Positions 1 to 11,911 of a stretch of 64,000 nt of DNA are shown one piece after another. Location of the stretch: NCBI RefSeq assembly GCF_000499845.2, contig NC_023755.2, forward strand, positions 28,776,217 through 28,840,216, written 5' to 3'. The translations under genes and the position numbers were made by a program. Within the stretch, counting starts at the first letter, position 1; each line of letters begins with the position of its first letter. Source of the stretch: Phaseolus vulgaris. Taxonomy: Eukaryota > Streptophyta > Magnoliopsida > Fabales > Fabaceae. The notes beneath the pieces were generated by a model. That model worked only from the letters and a program-made list of their open reading frames with translations. It was not told the origin of the DNA and did no database searches.

Positions 1-406
1 GCATTAAATACTAATTAAATATTCCATGAATGTTGGCCTCCCATTCAGGACCAGCTTTGTTGAGGCTAAAATAATTGTCAACAACTAGTGAATATATCAT
101 AGAACAGTGCAAGATTGTTACATATTATTATACGAGCATTAAGGTAAGAACTTAGATAGGAATATCTAAATATTAGAAGAGAAATATATGAAGAAAAAAA
201 TGAAATTGACTTCTCCATAATTTAAAATTAGTTCACCACAAATTAAAAATAAAGAGTTAAAAGGCTATAATGATAAAACTTTTGCAAATTAATTTATGCA
301 CAAGTTAATTTTAACTTATAGAAAAATCAATTTCATTTTTTTCCATCTTCTGGAAGCTCTTATGTAGAAAATGATCAAAACAGAATGCCAAATATGTATG
401 ACCCAC

Positions 407-3310
407 CTTGACCATAGCCAACGTCTTTATCTATCCAGGCATAAACAGATAGAACATCCCATAATTTTGACAGATTTTCTTGCCTCTCATAAAAAACTAA
501 TGTCCTATCAGTGCGAACCACATCAAGACCTGAAATGTACGTACAAGAAATGTCATTTGCCGTGTCAATTATAATTTTAGCAATTGGATCTTATATTATT
601 GCATGAGAAAACTTTCACATAATAGAGTCTACATTCTAACTGTATGCCATGCAAATCAAAATGAATCTGTACAACAAATCATTTCAGGCATAATGGACAT
701 GAAGAAAATAATTGTGGGGCAGGGTTATGCCTAAAACTTAAAAGTTAAAGATTACATGAAGAAAAATTAGATAAAATATAATAGATGAAATGTAAGTGCA
801 TTAAGAAATAATTATTTACAAACCTATTTGATGGAGAGTTAACAGCCACTGGACTACTATCTTGTCTGTCACCTTCTTTAAACTATTTGTAGCAACCATT
901 CTTGAATGATTATTATTATCTTGATTATGTACTGCCAATCCCTTGGCTGTATTTGTTTCTTTCAGAACCAATGGATCTTGAATTGGCAGACCATCTTCAG
1001 TAACAACAGGTGCTGTGACAAATCTACCACTTCCAACAAGAGGAAACAATTGGCGGCATTCTTCTTTAATTGTAGCATATTGCATTCTGATAACATAAAA
1101 AATAAAAGTGATATTGGATCTATTAGATTTGGAATTCAGCAACTGAAGTTTTATACCATAAAAGTACTGATATTATTATTGTCCCAGTATAAAGGACGAG
1201 GAAGAAATTACTCTCACAATTTTTTAAGGCTCATCTCAAGCCTGTGGCTGTGACAGTAATAAGGTTCAAAAGGAGGATTCTTATAAAAAAAGCATTCAAC
1301 AGGAAAACTTGTAACCTTCGGCGATGTCTTATCTGATCTCTTTCCTCAAATGTACTCTTGGGATCATAGCAACCAAGTAGAAATTCCCAAACTTCTCTCC
1401 TAATAGATGGATGGACTCCCTGATTCAAAAAAATTAATAAAGCAACCATCAACCCACAGCAAACGAAAAAGAGGAGGATGATGTTTCACAAAAAGAATGC
1501 ATTGAAAATATGTGGAGAAAGGAATTTAAATTTTATCCCAATCAACATCTTGAAATCTGCAGTTGGCAGTGCTTGGCCAGCTTAATTGATTACTGATAAT
1601 TAGTGGTCTTTACATACTTTAATCTCAGCCATGATAATGGAATCTCATGCTCAAAAGAGAACCAAATTATACCCATATCAAAAGGTTCTGTTAGATTCCA
1701 AGAGAGTTCAACCATACGAAACAGATAACTTATGTTTTCCAGCAAGCTAGAGTTCCACGTTGCACTGACTACACCATTACGGAAAGTAGGAGACAGACTA
1801 AATTCCATATCCTCAAACATATTGAACCAGCATTTTAACTATAAAAACAATTACCCCACGGTAGATTCGGCTTAGAGTCTTGCCTATATCTAGATACCCT
1901 TCTCGAGTAAATGCAGCTTGCCATTTTCTTGCACTTAGTGTTTTACCAGCCTGGACCACATAACAAGAAGAGGTTAAAAATAATTGCACATTGTATGAGA
2001 ATCACTAGATTAGAAATTCAAGTAATTGTACGAGTTCTCAGCTGAAGGTGTATGATTACCCTTTTTTCTTCTTTTTCGATCAAGAAATCGTAATCAAACA
2101 TAAAAGGAAAAAAGACAAAAACTCAGAACGAGTAATATACAACACAAATATGTCAATCTCTCCATAGATCTAAAAGAGACCATTGCCCCACCCACATATA
2201 AAAAACTAAAAAATAAATAAAAATGGCCATGAGCAGAACACAATGGAGAAGTGAGAAAAACAAGTTGATTCAAACTGAAGTAGAGACAAACAATGTCCAG
2301 TAAAGATTCTAGCGTTTCTTTTCAACCAAATACACCATAGAAGTTAGAACCACAAGAAGGCACATGACTTTTACATTGAGATATAGAACTATCTAAGTGA
2401 TTTATTTTTTTCAATGTCTCGTATGATAAAAAAGACAACAAGCACAATTACTCATGCGGCGTTACTCATGATCCGTTATAAAATAAAAGTGTATTTTATC
2501 CCTACTCAAATTTAATTATCATATAAGTTATTTGTGTACTTAGCAATCAAGCAGTTAATAACCAGTCCATACGCTGCATTGTTTATTGCAGCAAAAGCAA
2601 TACGGAAATATTAATAGAATGAGTGTTTCACTTAATCAAACTCTATTTCATGATCTGGTCATTAAGTGCTTCTTTTTCATGCAACTAGTTTAAGAATCAA
2701 GATTGTATCCATTGGGACAATAATATAACCAATAACATTTATTAATATGTAATTATGTGCAATAAATTATTCTAACCGAACAAAGTTTCATTGATTAAAG
2801 CGGATACTCAACATCACTGCTTTGAAATACAATAAAAACAAAAGATACAGTATCCTGAAAGCTGTAAAAAGAAAACTTTTTCCATTGATAAAATACCAAC
2901 ATCAAAAACACTGTTGACAACTTCGTAAAGGTCAACAATTCCCCATCCCTCAGATGAACAAATTTGGTTTCCAGTTATTCAGTTAACAAGTTCAATAGCT
3001 TACAGAGGCAGCCAAGCATGTGTGTGTATGCCTGAAATTCTTAAATAACCAAAAGCATTCACAAAACCTCAAATTCATATGCATTGCTCACATAAGACCA
3101 ACATCAATTCCCGTCAACAAAATACTTCTAGTTCACCAACAAACAAAGATACCCTTGATAAAATACACAAGACCAAACCAAATAATGGAGGAAAAAGAAA
3201 AGGGTAAAAATAACACAAACCTTGATTTTAAATCGAGAAATGGGAACATCGGTACATTCGGGGCGGATTTCATAGAAAGAATCAGCTGAAACTCCCGGAT
3301 CTCTCCACAT
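407..3310 (-). CDS. TBC-domain Rab GTPase-activating protein, 5' part (gene continues beyond left edge)
   Basis: Five coding exons read on the minus strand: 3221-3310, 1855-1950, 1316-1419, 824-1086 and 407-529. Every junction is GT-AG and in frame, giving about 225 residues before the gene leaves the mapped part. The N-terminus begins MWRDPGVSADSFYEIRPEC, as in plant TBC1D15-like proteins. The TBC domain starts near residue 63 (GVHPSIRREVWEFLLGC). Exon 5 carries both catalytic fingers: IGLDVVRTDR, with the arginine finger near residue 190, and GYGQG, with the glutamine finger at residue 225. Family members stimulate GTP hydrolysis by Rab GTPases in membrane traffic. I chose the start at 3310 from the family N-terminus. 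An in-frame ATG at 3433 would add 41 residues. I found no further exon between 1 and 406, so the next is probably outside the window. Family assignment is firm; the target Rab is unknown. Confidence 0.9.
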
Positions 3311-4502
3311 CCCAATTAACCGAGCAAAAGGGAAACACGAGCAGCTAAAAGGCAACAGTTTTTTGTATGAACAATTCTTGGCAGCACGCAGGAACTGGAA
3401 CCCTTTGAAAAGATCAAGCAAACCCAGAAACAAAAACTAGTCAAACGAAGATTTCAAGGAGAATCCAGCTCCAAAAACTCAACCGAACAAAAAAAATTGA
3501 CTTTTTTTTATTTTTTTGCGTTTATTTAATTGTTAGAATGTTATGGCATTCTGGGTTAGTTGGTGGTGGGCATGGTGTTGGAGGAAGGTAGCAATACCCT
3601 GTCAAAAGGGTGGAATAGGAAGAACAGAAGATTCCCAAAGTTTCATCAACCTTTTTCCGCATTCTCCCCGTTTAATGCGTAAATTTACACCATATAATCA
3701 ATCTTTCCTTTTTTTTTTCTTTTTTTCGCATTATTTTTTACAATCTTTTACCGTTCATTTTTGCTTTTACTCTCTTGTTTCTATGTTTTCTGAGAAACGT
3801 TCTGTAACCTGCGTTACCATATACTTAATTTTCTCAACATGTTATCATAAGAAAATATATAAAATAAAATAGATTTAAAATTTTGGAAAGAAAACAATTT
3901 ACAATGTATAATCACTCGTTTTATAATATGATATTTTAATTTTAATAAAGCATAATTAAAAATGAGTGAGTGTATGCTAATACCTTTCACTCATTTATTT
4001 AAAAAAAATATTTAACTAGTTATAATTTCATTTTCAAAAATAACCCATCTATATGGAATCTTTTTCTTTCATAAAATGAGTTGGCGTGCATTAGCAAATT
4101 GCCATAAAAATTATTTATTTATTTATCCAATAAATAAAAAAGGCTAGTAAAAGATTATTATATCAAAATTTATATTTTTGTTTAGTTGGTAGATACAGTT
4201 TTTGGTTAATTATTTATGATGTGACTTTGCAATTGCAAGTTGTAATTATATAAGGGCTTTAATTGGATTTTTTTAGGGTTAAAAATAAAGTGAGAGGTGC
4301 ATTATGAAAGTTGGTGGCAATGAGTTGAAGTGGTCTTGAATTGAAGAGAGTCTGGTCACTAAGATTTAATACGTCAAGAAAAGTAGTAGTCAAAAATTGG
4401 ATTTTGTGTAGATGAACTTTTTGTGTCAAACAAAATATTTAAAAAAAAGGAAAATTATGCTTGACAATTCTGATATATTCCTTTTTGACTAATGACTTTA
4501 GA

Positions 4503-4545
<43 letters not shown>

Positions 4546-4813
4546 AAAAAAGTTTATAATTAAATGATATAAACAAATATTAGTTCCATTTTTCTAAAAG
4601 GTTTTAAGATAATCTAAATCAAATCCACTTGTTATCAGCTAGTGCAAAATGGTATAAGAAAAATAAAACCAACCAAATTGATAAACTATATGTTCAAACA
4701 AACAAAACATGGTAATATAAGAAACTACTACAACCAAAAGTTTGAAACATAAAAAAATAAATAATTTTGTGTGATATCTTTAAACTGAAATGTTAATGCA
4801 TATATAACTCATA
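3311..4813. other. Intergenic DNA upstream of the TBC gene
   Basis: This stretch holds the presumed 5' UTR and promoter of the minus-strand TBC gene, then AT-rich DNA. Poly-T runs near 3710-3730 and an AT dinucleotide run near 4506 are visible. I see no convincing gene. A 109-residue open frame at 3543-3872 has low-complexity composition and no recognisable domain. Confidence 0.6.
4506..4543. repeat. (AT)n microsatellite
   Basis: An uninterrupted run of alternating A and T about 38 bp long, read directly. It is a simple sequence repeat and probably length-polymorphic. Confidence 0.95.
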
Positions 4814-4841
4814 CTAGCACTGTACCCGTGTACAGCACGGG
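4814..4841 (-). mobile_element. Helitron-like 3' terminus
   Basis: On the minus strand the sequence reads CCCGTG-CTGTA-CACGGG, a 6-bp stem with a 5-nt loop, then a 7-nt spacer, then CTAG followed by T. Helitrons end in a short GC-rich hairpin a few bases before CTRR and insert between A and T, which fits. The element body would extend rightward from 4814. I could not locate the matching TC 5' end, so the element length is unknown. No Rep/helicase coding is visible nearby, so any element is non-autonomous. Confidence 0.6.
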
Positions 4842-5639
4842 ATTTCTTAAAAAAGAATTACTATATTAAAAAATAAAATAAAAATAATAATGAAACACAA
4901 TATTATTTTTGCAAGAATATTTGTAATTAATTAAATATAAAAGTAGAAATTAAGATATCCACTATAAATCACTAATACGAAATTGAGGATGGATGATCCA
5001 AGATCTCCACTGCAAAATCTGTAAAAAAAAACAATAGCAATCCCACACAGCAAGAACAAGAACAAAAGAAATTAAGAATCCTAATATTTTGATGCGCGAG
5101 AGGGAAAGAACGAGGAAAGAAACTTCTCGTAGATGAAGACAAATTTATTCATCACATACTCAATGCACACATTGAAATTAAAAAGGAAAAAGTTTTGTTA
5201 ACACTCTATATCAAGTTACACTCTCTTACGTTGTAAAAGTGGAAACGGTAGGTGATGTGGCAAGGATATTGTTGTAAATGTCATGATGGTGATGTGGTTT
5301 TGGGAGAGAGAAAGGGAGAACGTAAGGTTTGAAAACAGTATGAGAAGTTGAACTTTCTCCACGCGGAGGAAGAAGGCGGTGTTGGAATTGGGAGGTTGGT
5401 GGTGACACCGAGGTCGGTGGTGACGTTCAGCGCCTCGTCGAGATCGTTGTTGTTGCGCTCGACGTGACGGCGTACTGGGAACAACTCCAGTGCTAATCGC
5501 GTTGTCGTGAACAATGACGCGGAACTGGTTGGCGTTGAAATAGATCCACACAACTCTCAAAACGTTGTTGGAAACGTTGGTGTAAGGCCCTTCACCATGA
5601 GGACTGGTTACCCAGCCACAGGTTCCTCCACAACGCAAA
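4842..5639. other. Transposon interior with a GC-richer island
   Basis: Bases 5220-5640 are clearly GC-richer than their surroundings and hold overlapping minus-strand open frames of up to 140 residues (5216-5638), rich in Pro, Ser, Thr and Arg. I recognise no domain. Because the island lies between a Helitron-like end and CACTA-type repeats, it may be a captured gene fragment or element leader. That is inference. Confidence 0.4.
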
Positions 5640-6245
5640 ATTGGTTACCCGTGTGTCTGTAAGTGGTTACTTATGTGACGTTTATGGCCACCCACTCTTA
5701 ATGAAAAAAAAATCAATTTTTTTTAATAAGAACCATATATTACATCGGTTAGATGACTTAACCGGTGTAATAACCCTACCAGAACTTGTTACTTAGTCAC
5801 AGGTTCCTCCACAACGCAAAATTGGTTACCCGTGTGTCGGTAAGTGGTTACTTATCTGACGTTTATGGCCACCCACTCTTCATGAAAAAAAAATCAATTT
5901 TTTTAATAAGAATCATATATTACATCAGTTAGATGGCTTAACCAGTGTAATAATCCTACCAGAACTTGTTATCCAGCCACAAGTTCCTCCACAACGCAAA
6001 ACTGGTTATTTGTGTGTCTGTAAGTGGTTACTTATGTGATGCACGCAAAACTGGTTACCCGTATGTCTGTAAGTGGTTACTTATGTGACGTTTATGACCA
6101 CCCACTCTTCATGAAAAAAAATCAATTTTTTTTAATATGGGTCATATATTACACCGGTTAGATGGCTTAATCGATGTAATATGGGTCATTCTGAGTAAAA
6201 AAAAATATTACACCGTTTGTTAGTAAGAACCGATGTAATATATTC
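5640..6245. repeat. 182-bp tandem repeat with CACTA-type subterminal hairpins
   Basis: A unit containing TTGGTTACCCGTGTGTC, then a poly-A/T stretch, then TACATCGGTTAG...AACCGGTGTAATA recurs about every 182 bp (near 5640, 5821 and 6000-6060), ending with shorter partial copies up to 6245. The paired ACATCGGTT / AACCGATGT motif is the subterminal inverted repeat typical of plant En/Spm (CACTA) transposons. The same motif recurs at 22330-22590 and 28600-28950. No terminal CACTA was found here, so this is one edge of a relic. Confidence 0.7.
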
Positions 6246-8570
6246 TTTTTTAGAAACCAATTTTTTTTTTAGTTTCTAAAATGACCTCTAATTTAGTTAC
6301 TATAGCAACTAATTATTTTTTATCTTTAAAATTGGTTTTTATTTCATGTTTTTCTTGTTGTGGTTGTTTATGACTTTTCTACTTGTCTCAAGACGATACT
6401 TCTCAACTAACTCATCCTCTCCTGAAAACCAGCATTCAAGACGTCCTCCTCTTCTTATAGCTCTGGTTTTGATTCTTTTTTATGAGGGAGGTGTAAAATC
6501 CATGGAGGCAGAGAGAGAAAAAAAATAGAACCCAAAAAGAGAAATATGACAGATTTGAGAGGTAGCAAAGGATGTGGCAATGGGTTGTTTTTGTGAAGAA
6601 AAACAACTGCATAGGGTTTTATAAATGCATAGGTAGTAGCTTCAATTCTTGGCATTTAGTGGGTTTCAGTCTTCAAGAAGAAGAATCTGGTCCAAGATTG
6701 CACAGAAAAACGTCAGCCCACACCAGAAAGCATATGGTCAACACATGTGGATTTGACTAGTCATAAAAGCTCTTGAATTTCCAAGATATGGAATATATTC
6801 CATTTATGACCAAAATAACACCCTCTCTGCACGAAATTTGACCAACAATAAAAGCAATTTTGACTTGTAACTGCTTTAGAAGAGAATCTGCAACAGAAAC
6901 AATGCATAGAGAAATTAACTCAATTTAATGTAGTGTTGTCAGAGGGAAACAATTGGTTGTTTTTCTGTGACAGAGATTAAAGCATTTCACAAATTCAGAA
7001 TAGACAATCAGAGATGAATTAGAAAGAAAGTTTTACATGCACCTTCACATAGATGAAAAATACAGACATCAATTCATATTTTTCATACACCTAAATTAAA
7101 GACTATTCAAGACAAGAAAGTTAAAACAAGGAAAGACTTATCCTTTTGACAATGTAGTTCTTTCAATGAGTCATTGTCCATGATCAAGTAACTTCTCTTG
7201 GCCTTCAAGAAGACTAAGCTTGTACAAAACAGTAGTTGGAAGTCCATAAAGTCCCTTCATAAGCTTGATCTTGTGACTCATGACTCCTTGATCTCTTAGC
7301 AATCCTGCAAAACCATGAAATCAAGCAACAAGATTTGGTCGCCTTACAAATGTGGATCCTTTGGCATTAACTTTATCATGAGGAACCTCATAATTCTTGG
7401 GAATCCATCTCATAACACCTTTAGGAACAAAATATTTCCTAATATTTGCAGAATCTAACTGAGTGGCCTCTCTTTATGCAATAAAAACTATGTAACAACC
7501 GGTTGTTTCGATTTTTCAATTGGTTGTTTTTTTGGCAGTTTTGAAAAAGGCTTTGAAATCCCACTTTTCTTGCTTTGTGGATTAAATCCTAAACCTGATT
7601 TTCCAAAATCACAATTTTGAGATGCCAAGACAGTCTCAAAGTTGGATTTACCCTTTGAAAGCCTATCCACAGTTTTCACAAGGTAGAACCTTCTTTTCAA
7701 GAGATTCACAATTTTCACAAACAAGTGAGTCACACTTGCAAGAAGAGTTCTTGTAAAGCATTTTTAGATTTTCAAAATCAGTTTTTGAATTCTCCAACTC
7801 TTCTTCCAGGGCCTTGACTCTGTTTTCAAGCCAATTATTCAACTCTTTCAACCGGTTGTTCAAGAGAGCCAATTGGTTAGCTTCCTCATGTGTTTCTTTA
7901 AAAGCTTGAAGAAGTTGACTATAATTTTCAGCATTTAAAGAAGTACAAGAACTTACACTACTTGCATCATCCTTTTCCTTGGCCATCAAACACATATTAG
8001 CTTCTTCATCTTCACTTGATGAGGAGCTTGATGAATAGACATCATTTTCGTCCCAAGCAATGTAGGCTCTTTTTTATTTTGCTTTATTTTCCTTCTTGCT
8101 TGACTTTTTCTCTTTGCTCTCTTTATTTGGGCATTCAGCCTTTATGTGCCCTTGTTCTCCACAACCATAACAAGTATAATTGGCATTAAAATCACTAGTT
8201 TTCTTGTTGCCATACCTTTCTTTGTTGCGGTTCTTCTTCAATAATTTGTCGAACTTTTTGGACAACAAACTAAGAGTTTCTCCTTCACTCTCAACACGTG
8301 AAACTTGGTTGTTCTTGTGCTTAGCAGTTTTCAAAGCAATGTTTCTCACATACTTATCTTCACTCTCTTGAACATTAAGTTTGTTCATCTCCAACTCATG
8401 CTCCTTAAGCTTTCCAAACAAGGAGGTTGTGGTCAAAGATGTCAAGTCTTTAGATTTTGAGATAGCCGTGACTTTAGGTTGCCAAAATCTATCAAGACAT
8501 TTGAGAATCTTGATATTCAACTCTTCTTTGTCAAAGACCTTTCCAAGACTCATGAGGTGATTGACAATAT

Positions 8571-10172
8571 TGTTGGGTTCAATAGTGTCAAAGTTCGGGG
8601 GGGGGGGGGGGGGGGGAATTGAGCTTTTAAAACTTTCACGCAGATTCAGATTTTATCATAGTACACAGAAAATAAATCGATTTATTTAGCAATGAACAAA
8701 TTTATTTTTATACTGTTTATGTACTTTAAGGTGTTTATCTCAGTTGAATGACTTTTGATTTAAGAATTGAGTTAGATGATATGTAGGCAAAGATTAAATT
8801 GATTCTCACAGAACTAACACAGAGAGCTACAACAGTTGATCACAACCTTTGAATGCAATGTTAATGCTTGTTCTTAAAAGCACTTAACAAATTGTATTAA
8901 CTTTCACAGAACATGAATTTCACTGATGTTTCAACACATAGAGACATATGTAAAAGTTCTTTAGGGAGTTTTCCAGAAAATCAAGAGCAGTATATACGTG
9001 CCCAGAAAGAACAAAGTAAATTACAATTGAATAGATTTATTTCTTGACAGTTTAGATTATTCAGCAGTTATTGACTGTAGGGATTAAGAGAGAATGAACA
9101 CAAAGCAATTATACCGGTTCACTCCAATGAGCTACATCCAGTCTTCACCTAATCCAAGGTAAAATTCACTAAACCACAATTCAAAAAATTACAAAAACCA
9201 CTGTTCTTGAACCCTACAAGAACATGGCACACTTTGCTGAAAAACACTATTCCAGCACACACCACTCTTCAAGAAACCCTATCAAGAAGAGTTTACAACC
9301 ACACTTTACAAGAAATTGAAGAAAGAAACGAATACACCTGATAGAGAATGCAGAAATCTTCCTTAAACCAGTAGAACAGATTGCTCACACAGTGACAACA
9401 TCTCTAACCAAGCCTTAGAACCAACCAAGAACAAACACACTTTGTGATTTGGAAAATCTTTCAAGAACACATGCTAATCCTCTAAAAATTCTTAAATCTC
9501 AGTTGTAAAACTTGTTTTCTCAATTATTTCATCAACAGCTAAAAGCCAAAATGAACTCTCTTTATATAGGAAAACGTTTTATAACAAACTTTCAAAAAAC
9601 AGTTAAAGTTGTTACAAAAAGAACAGATTGAAAATAAAATGAATAGATTTATTTTCAAAGGCAGTTAGAAAATTTGTTATATGTAGGAGACTTAGTCAAA
9701 CAACCTGGTGCAAGTATAAAACGTGAAAAACCTTTTAAAAGAAACATGGCACCAGACTAAAATGAATCTATTCATTTACAGAAGAACATATTCATTTTCA
9801 AAACGATAACAAAAACATTTTAACAAGTGAAACACAGTCGTTTTGATGGAATGAAGACTTAGTCAAAATACTTGATGCATAAAACCTGATTTTCAAATGC
9901 ACTTTATCAAAGCATCAGTTTGAGAAAACAATCTGTTTATTTAGAAAAGAACAGATTCATTTTCTATGCAGTAAGAGATATTTCATAAAACTCGTGCTTG
10001 CTCTTATCACATGGTCAGAGGTTAAGAGGTGAGTTACCTAGCAAAAAGCCTACTCTAAACAACCTCTAAACTATACCTAAGACATTCTTAAAGAAAATGT
10101 AAATACTAAGGAAATTTACACAAATGGCTTCATCAAACACATGTCTTGAAGGAGCAGCAACCATCTTCAACA
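8571..10172. mobile_element. Solo LTR (copia type), 1,602 bp, inside gag of element B
   Basis: The segment begins TGTTGGG and ends CTTCAACA, with an identical 5-bp target duplication AATAT on each side (8566-8570 and 10173-10177). Removing it restores a continuous gag reading (THI-VNHLMSLG), which proves the insertion. Its left end resembles the LTR ends of B and D, including a G-rich tract before GAATTG, so it belongs to a related but diverged copia family on the minus strand. No interior is present, as expected after LTR-LTR recombination. Confidence 0.9.
8597..8616 (+). repeat. G20 homopolymer
   Basis: Twenty consecutive G residues near the LTR edge, where relatives have runs of only 5 to 9 G. 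It could form a G-quadruplex; the exact length is a likely sequencing or assembly uncertainty. Confidence 0.9.
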
Positions 10173-10699
10173 AATATGAGTGAACCGCTTTTGCACATCC
10201 GCAATCGATTCTCCTTTAAGCATTTTGAACATCTCATACTCTTGGATTATAGTATGTTTCCTTTCCTTCTTTACATCGTTAGTTCCTTCATGAGTTACTT
10301 CTAGAATATCCCACATCTCCTTAGCAGATCCGCATTGAGAAACCCTGAAAAAATCATCCGAATTTAAGGAAAAGGTGATAATGTTTTTTGCAATGCAATC
10401 AAACTTTGCTCTTTTGTTTTCTGCATCACTCCATTGGGACCAAGGCTTTTCAATAAAAACACCATCCTTTTCAAGCTTAGGAATAAAATGGCTATTTTCA
10501 ATTGCATCCCATATTCCTTTATAAAGAAATTCAACAAAGATCTTCATACGTACCTTCTAAAATTGGTAATTCAAACCACAAAACAAAGGTGGTTTGTTTA
10601 TAGAAGCACCCTCCCCAAAGGCTAATTTTTCAACCATAAGAAAAAGATTTTTAGGATCAAACTTGAATATTTTTCAAGAACCAAGCTCTTAATGCCAAT

Positions 10700-11789
10700 T
10701 GTTAGAATATATGGCCTTAAACAAAATGGGAGTGAATTGTTTATGAAATATTTTCGCAAAATTTGAAGGTATAATGAAGTTCAATGCAGAATCACAGATA
10801 CAAAAATCCATAAAGCAGTCTAACAAAACTGTTTAAGTTGATTATCAGAAAATCAACCGGTTGTTTTTGCGATTCAACCGATTGTTTTTATTAGCAGAGT
10901 TAAAAACAACTTAAAAGCAAAATTTAAATGAGTTCAGGGCAAGAGAAAAGCACACAAGCAATTTATATTGATTCACTCTTATCCTAATAGCTATATCCAG
11001 TCCCCAAAAACCACTGGGTATATACTATGCAATTAAAATCCAGATTACAAACACACCACCAAAGAAGTGACCTTGAACACCTCAAGTCACACACTTCCTT
11101 TTGCACACAATCACCACAGAAATCAGAACACCCTCTGATTCTGCACTTATAAATAGTATTCAGAAATACAAAGAGATACAGAAAGGATTACACCTGATGA
11201 GGTTCAAATCAAAAGATTACAACAATGTTATTTCACTTCTTTGAGAAAACCCAAAAGCTTGAATGCAAATCTTAAACTCAAATATGTTTTCACACTTTCA
11301 CAAATGTCTAAATTGTTATCTCTTTTTTAGGAGCGTATAACAAACAACCTTTTTAAATACTCCAAATGTTTCTTAAAAACATTTAAAGCATGAGCCTATT
11401 CAGTTAGAAAACATTTAAAGCTGATTTGCAAACTTAACAAAAATTCTGTTATGGGTTTTTCAAAAAAACAATCGGTTGAATTTTTGAAACAACCGATTGA
11501 ATTGGTTTGACAACAAAGTCAACCAAGTCAAACGGCTTCAGAGCCTTTTCAAAAACCACTAAGTGTCAAACAACCGACTGAAACGATAAAACAACTGGTT
11601 GTTTTTTCACTTCTTTATAAAACAATATTTTTCAAAAAGGTTTTGATTCCAAACAGTTTTAGATTCAAACAAAGAGTGGATTACACATAAATCTACCCAG
11701 AACCCACCCACACAAGCAGCAACTTCAGCCTTCCATCAAACACCATGGATTTAGAGACATCAAAGCTTCAAGATCATTCTTGATCAACA
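10700..11789 (-). mobile_element. 5' LTR of copia element B
   Basis: On the plus strand the segment runs from TGTTAGAATATATGG to GATCAACA, giving an LTR of about 1,090 bp. It begins next to the decayed primer binding site and resembles the LTRs of C and D in layout, including three 21-bp-spaced CGGTTG motif pairs (10857, 11472, 11574) and the GGGAGTGAATTG boundary near 10727. No partner LTR remains, so no target duplication can be verified. Confidence 0.8.
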
Positions 11790-11790
11790 A

Positions 11791-11835
11791 TATGCACCAC
11801 TTTTTTTTTTTATTAACAAAGAACAGTATGCACCA
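11791..11835 (-). mobile_element. Minimal poly(A)-tailed insertion with 9-bp target duplication
   Basis: The direct repeat TATGCACCA (11791-11799 and 11827-11835) flanks 27 bp that, on the minus strand, is a short unique stretch followed by A11 and a final G. A direct repeat plus poly(A) is the signature of target-primed reverse transcription (LINE/SINE) with extreme 5' truncation. I cannot assign the family. Confidence 0.55.
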
Positions 11836-11911
11836 TAAGTTTCTAATATAATGTATTGTTTTGTAAATAAAGTTGTTTTCGTATTTGAACTCAAATATGA
11901 TTTATTTATAT

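Larger units (their letters stand above)
7488..10640 (-). pseudogene. Copia gag polyprotein, split by a solo LTR
   Basis: The gag N-terminus is at 10173-10640 (MKIFVEF...GIWDAIENSHF, then ...VQKRFTHI). The reading resumes at 8565 (NHLMSLGKVFDKEELN) on the far side of the 1,602-bp solo LTR. It continues through a retroviral-type zinc knuckle, CYGCGEQGHIKAEC (CX2CX4HX4C, near 8130-8180), a Lys/Ser-rich linker, and a heptad-patterned coiled coil (7770-7900, NNRLKELNNWLENRV). Several frameshifts and stops separate the parts, and the usual second zinc knuckle near 7470 is destroyed. Gag packages element RNA; this copy cannot make an intact product. Confidence 0.85.
6340..10699 (-). mobile_element. 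Copia element B, internal region (decayed, truncated at 3' side)
   Basis: This is the interior of a minus-strand copia retrotransposon of the same family as element D. From right to left it has a decayed primer binding site (10685-10696, the complement resembling TGGTATCAGAGC), a broken gag (7488-10640), a non-coding stretch aligning by eye with 62010-62370 of D, and the first part of the extra ORF seen in D (about 6346-6520, with stops). No protease, integrase or reverse transcriptase is present. The 3' LTR is missing; the left edge near 6340 is where similarity to D fades. Confidence 0.8.

Noticed and set aside
3543..3872. 109-residue plus-strand open frame upstream of the TBC gene
   Set aside because: Low-complexity, phenylalanine-rich translation of poly-T DNA; no domain and no splice or start context.
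4970..4990. CACTAATACGAAATT as the left end matching TTTTGTATTAGTG at 30099-30111
   Set aside because: 25 kb apart with unrelated genes and elements between; the match is short and likely chance.
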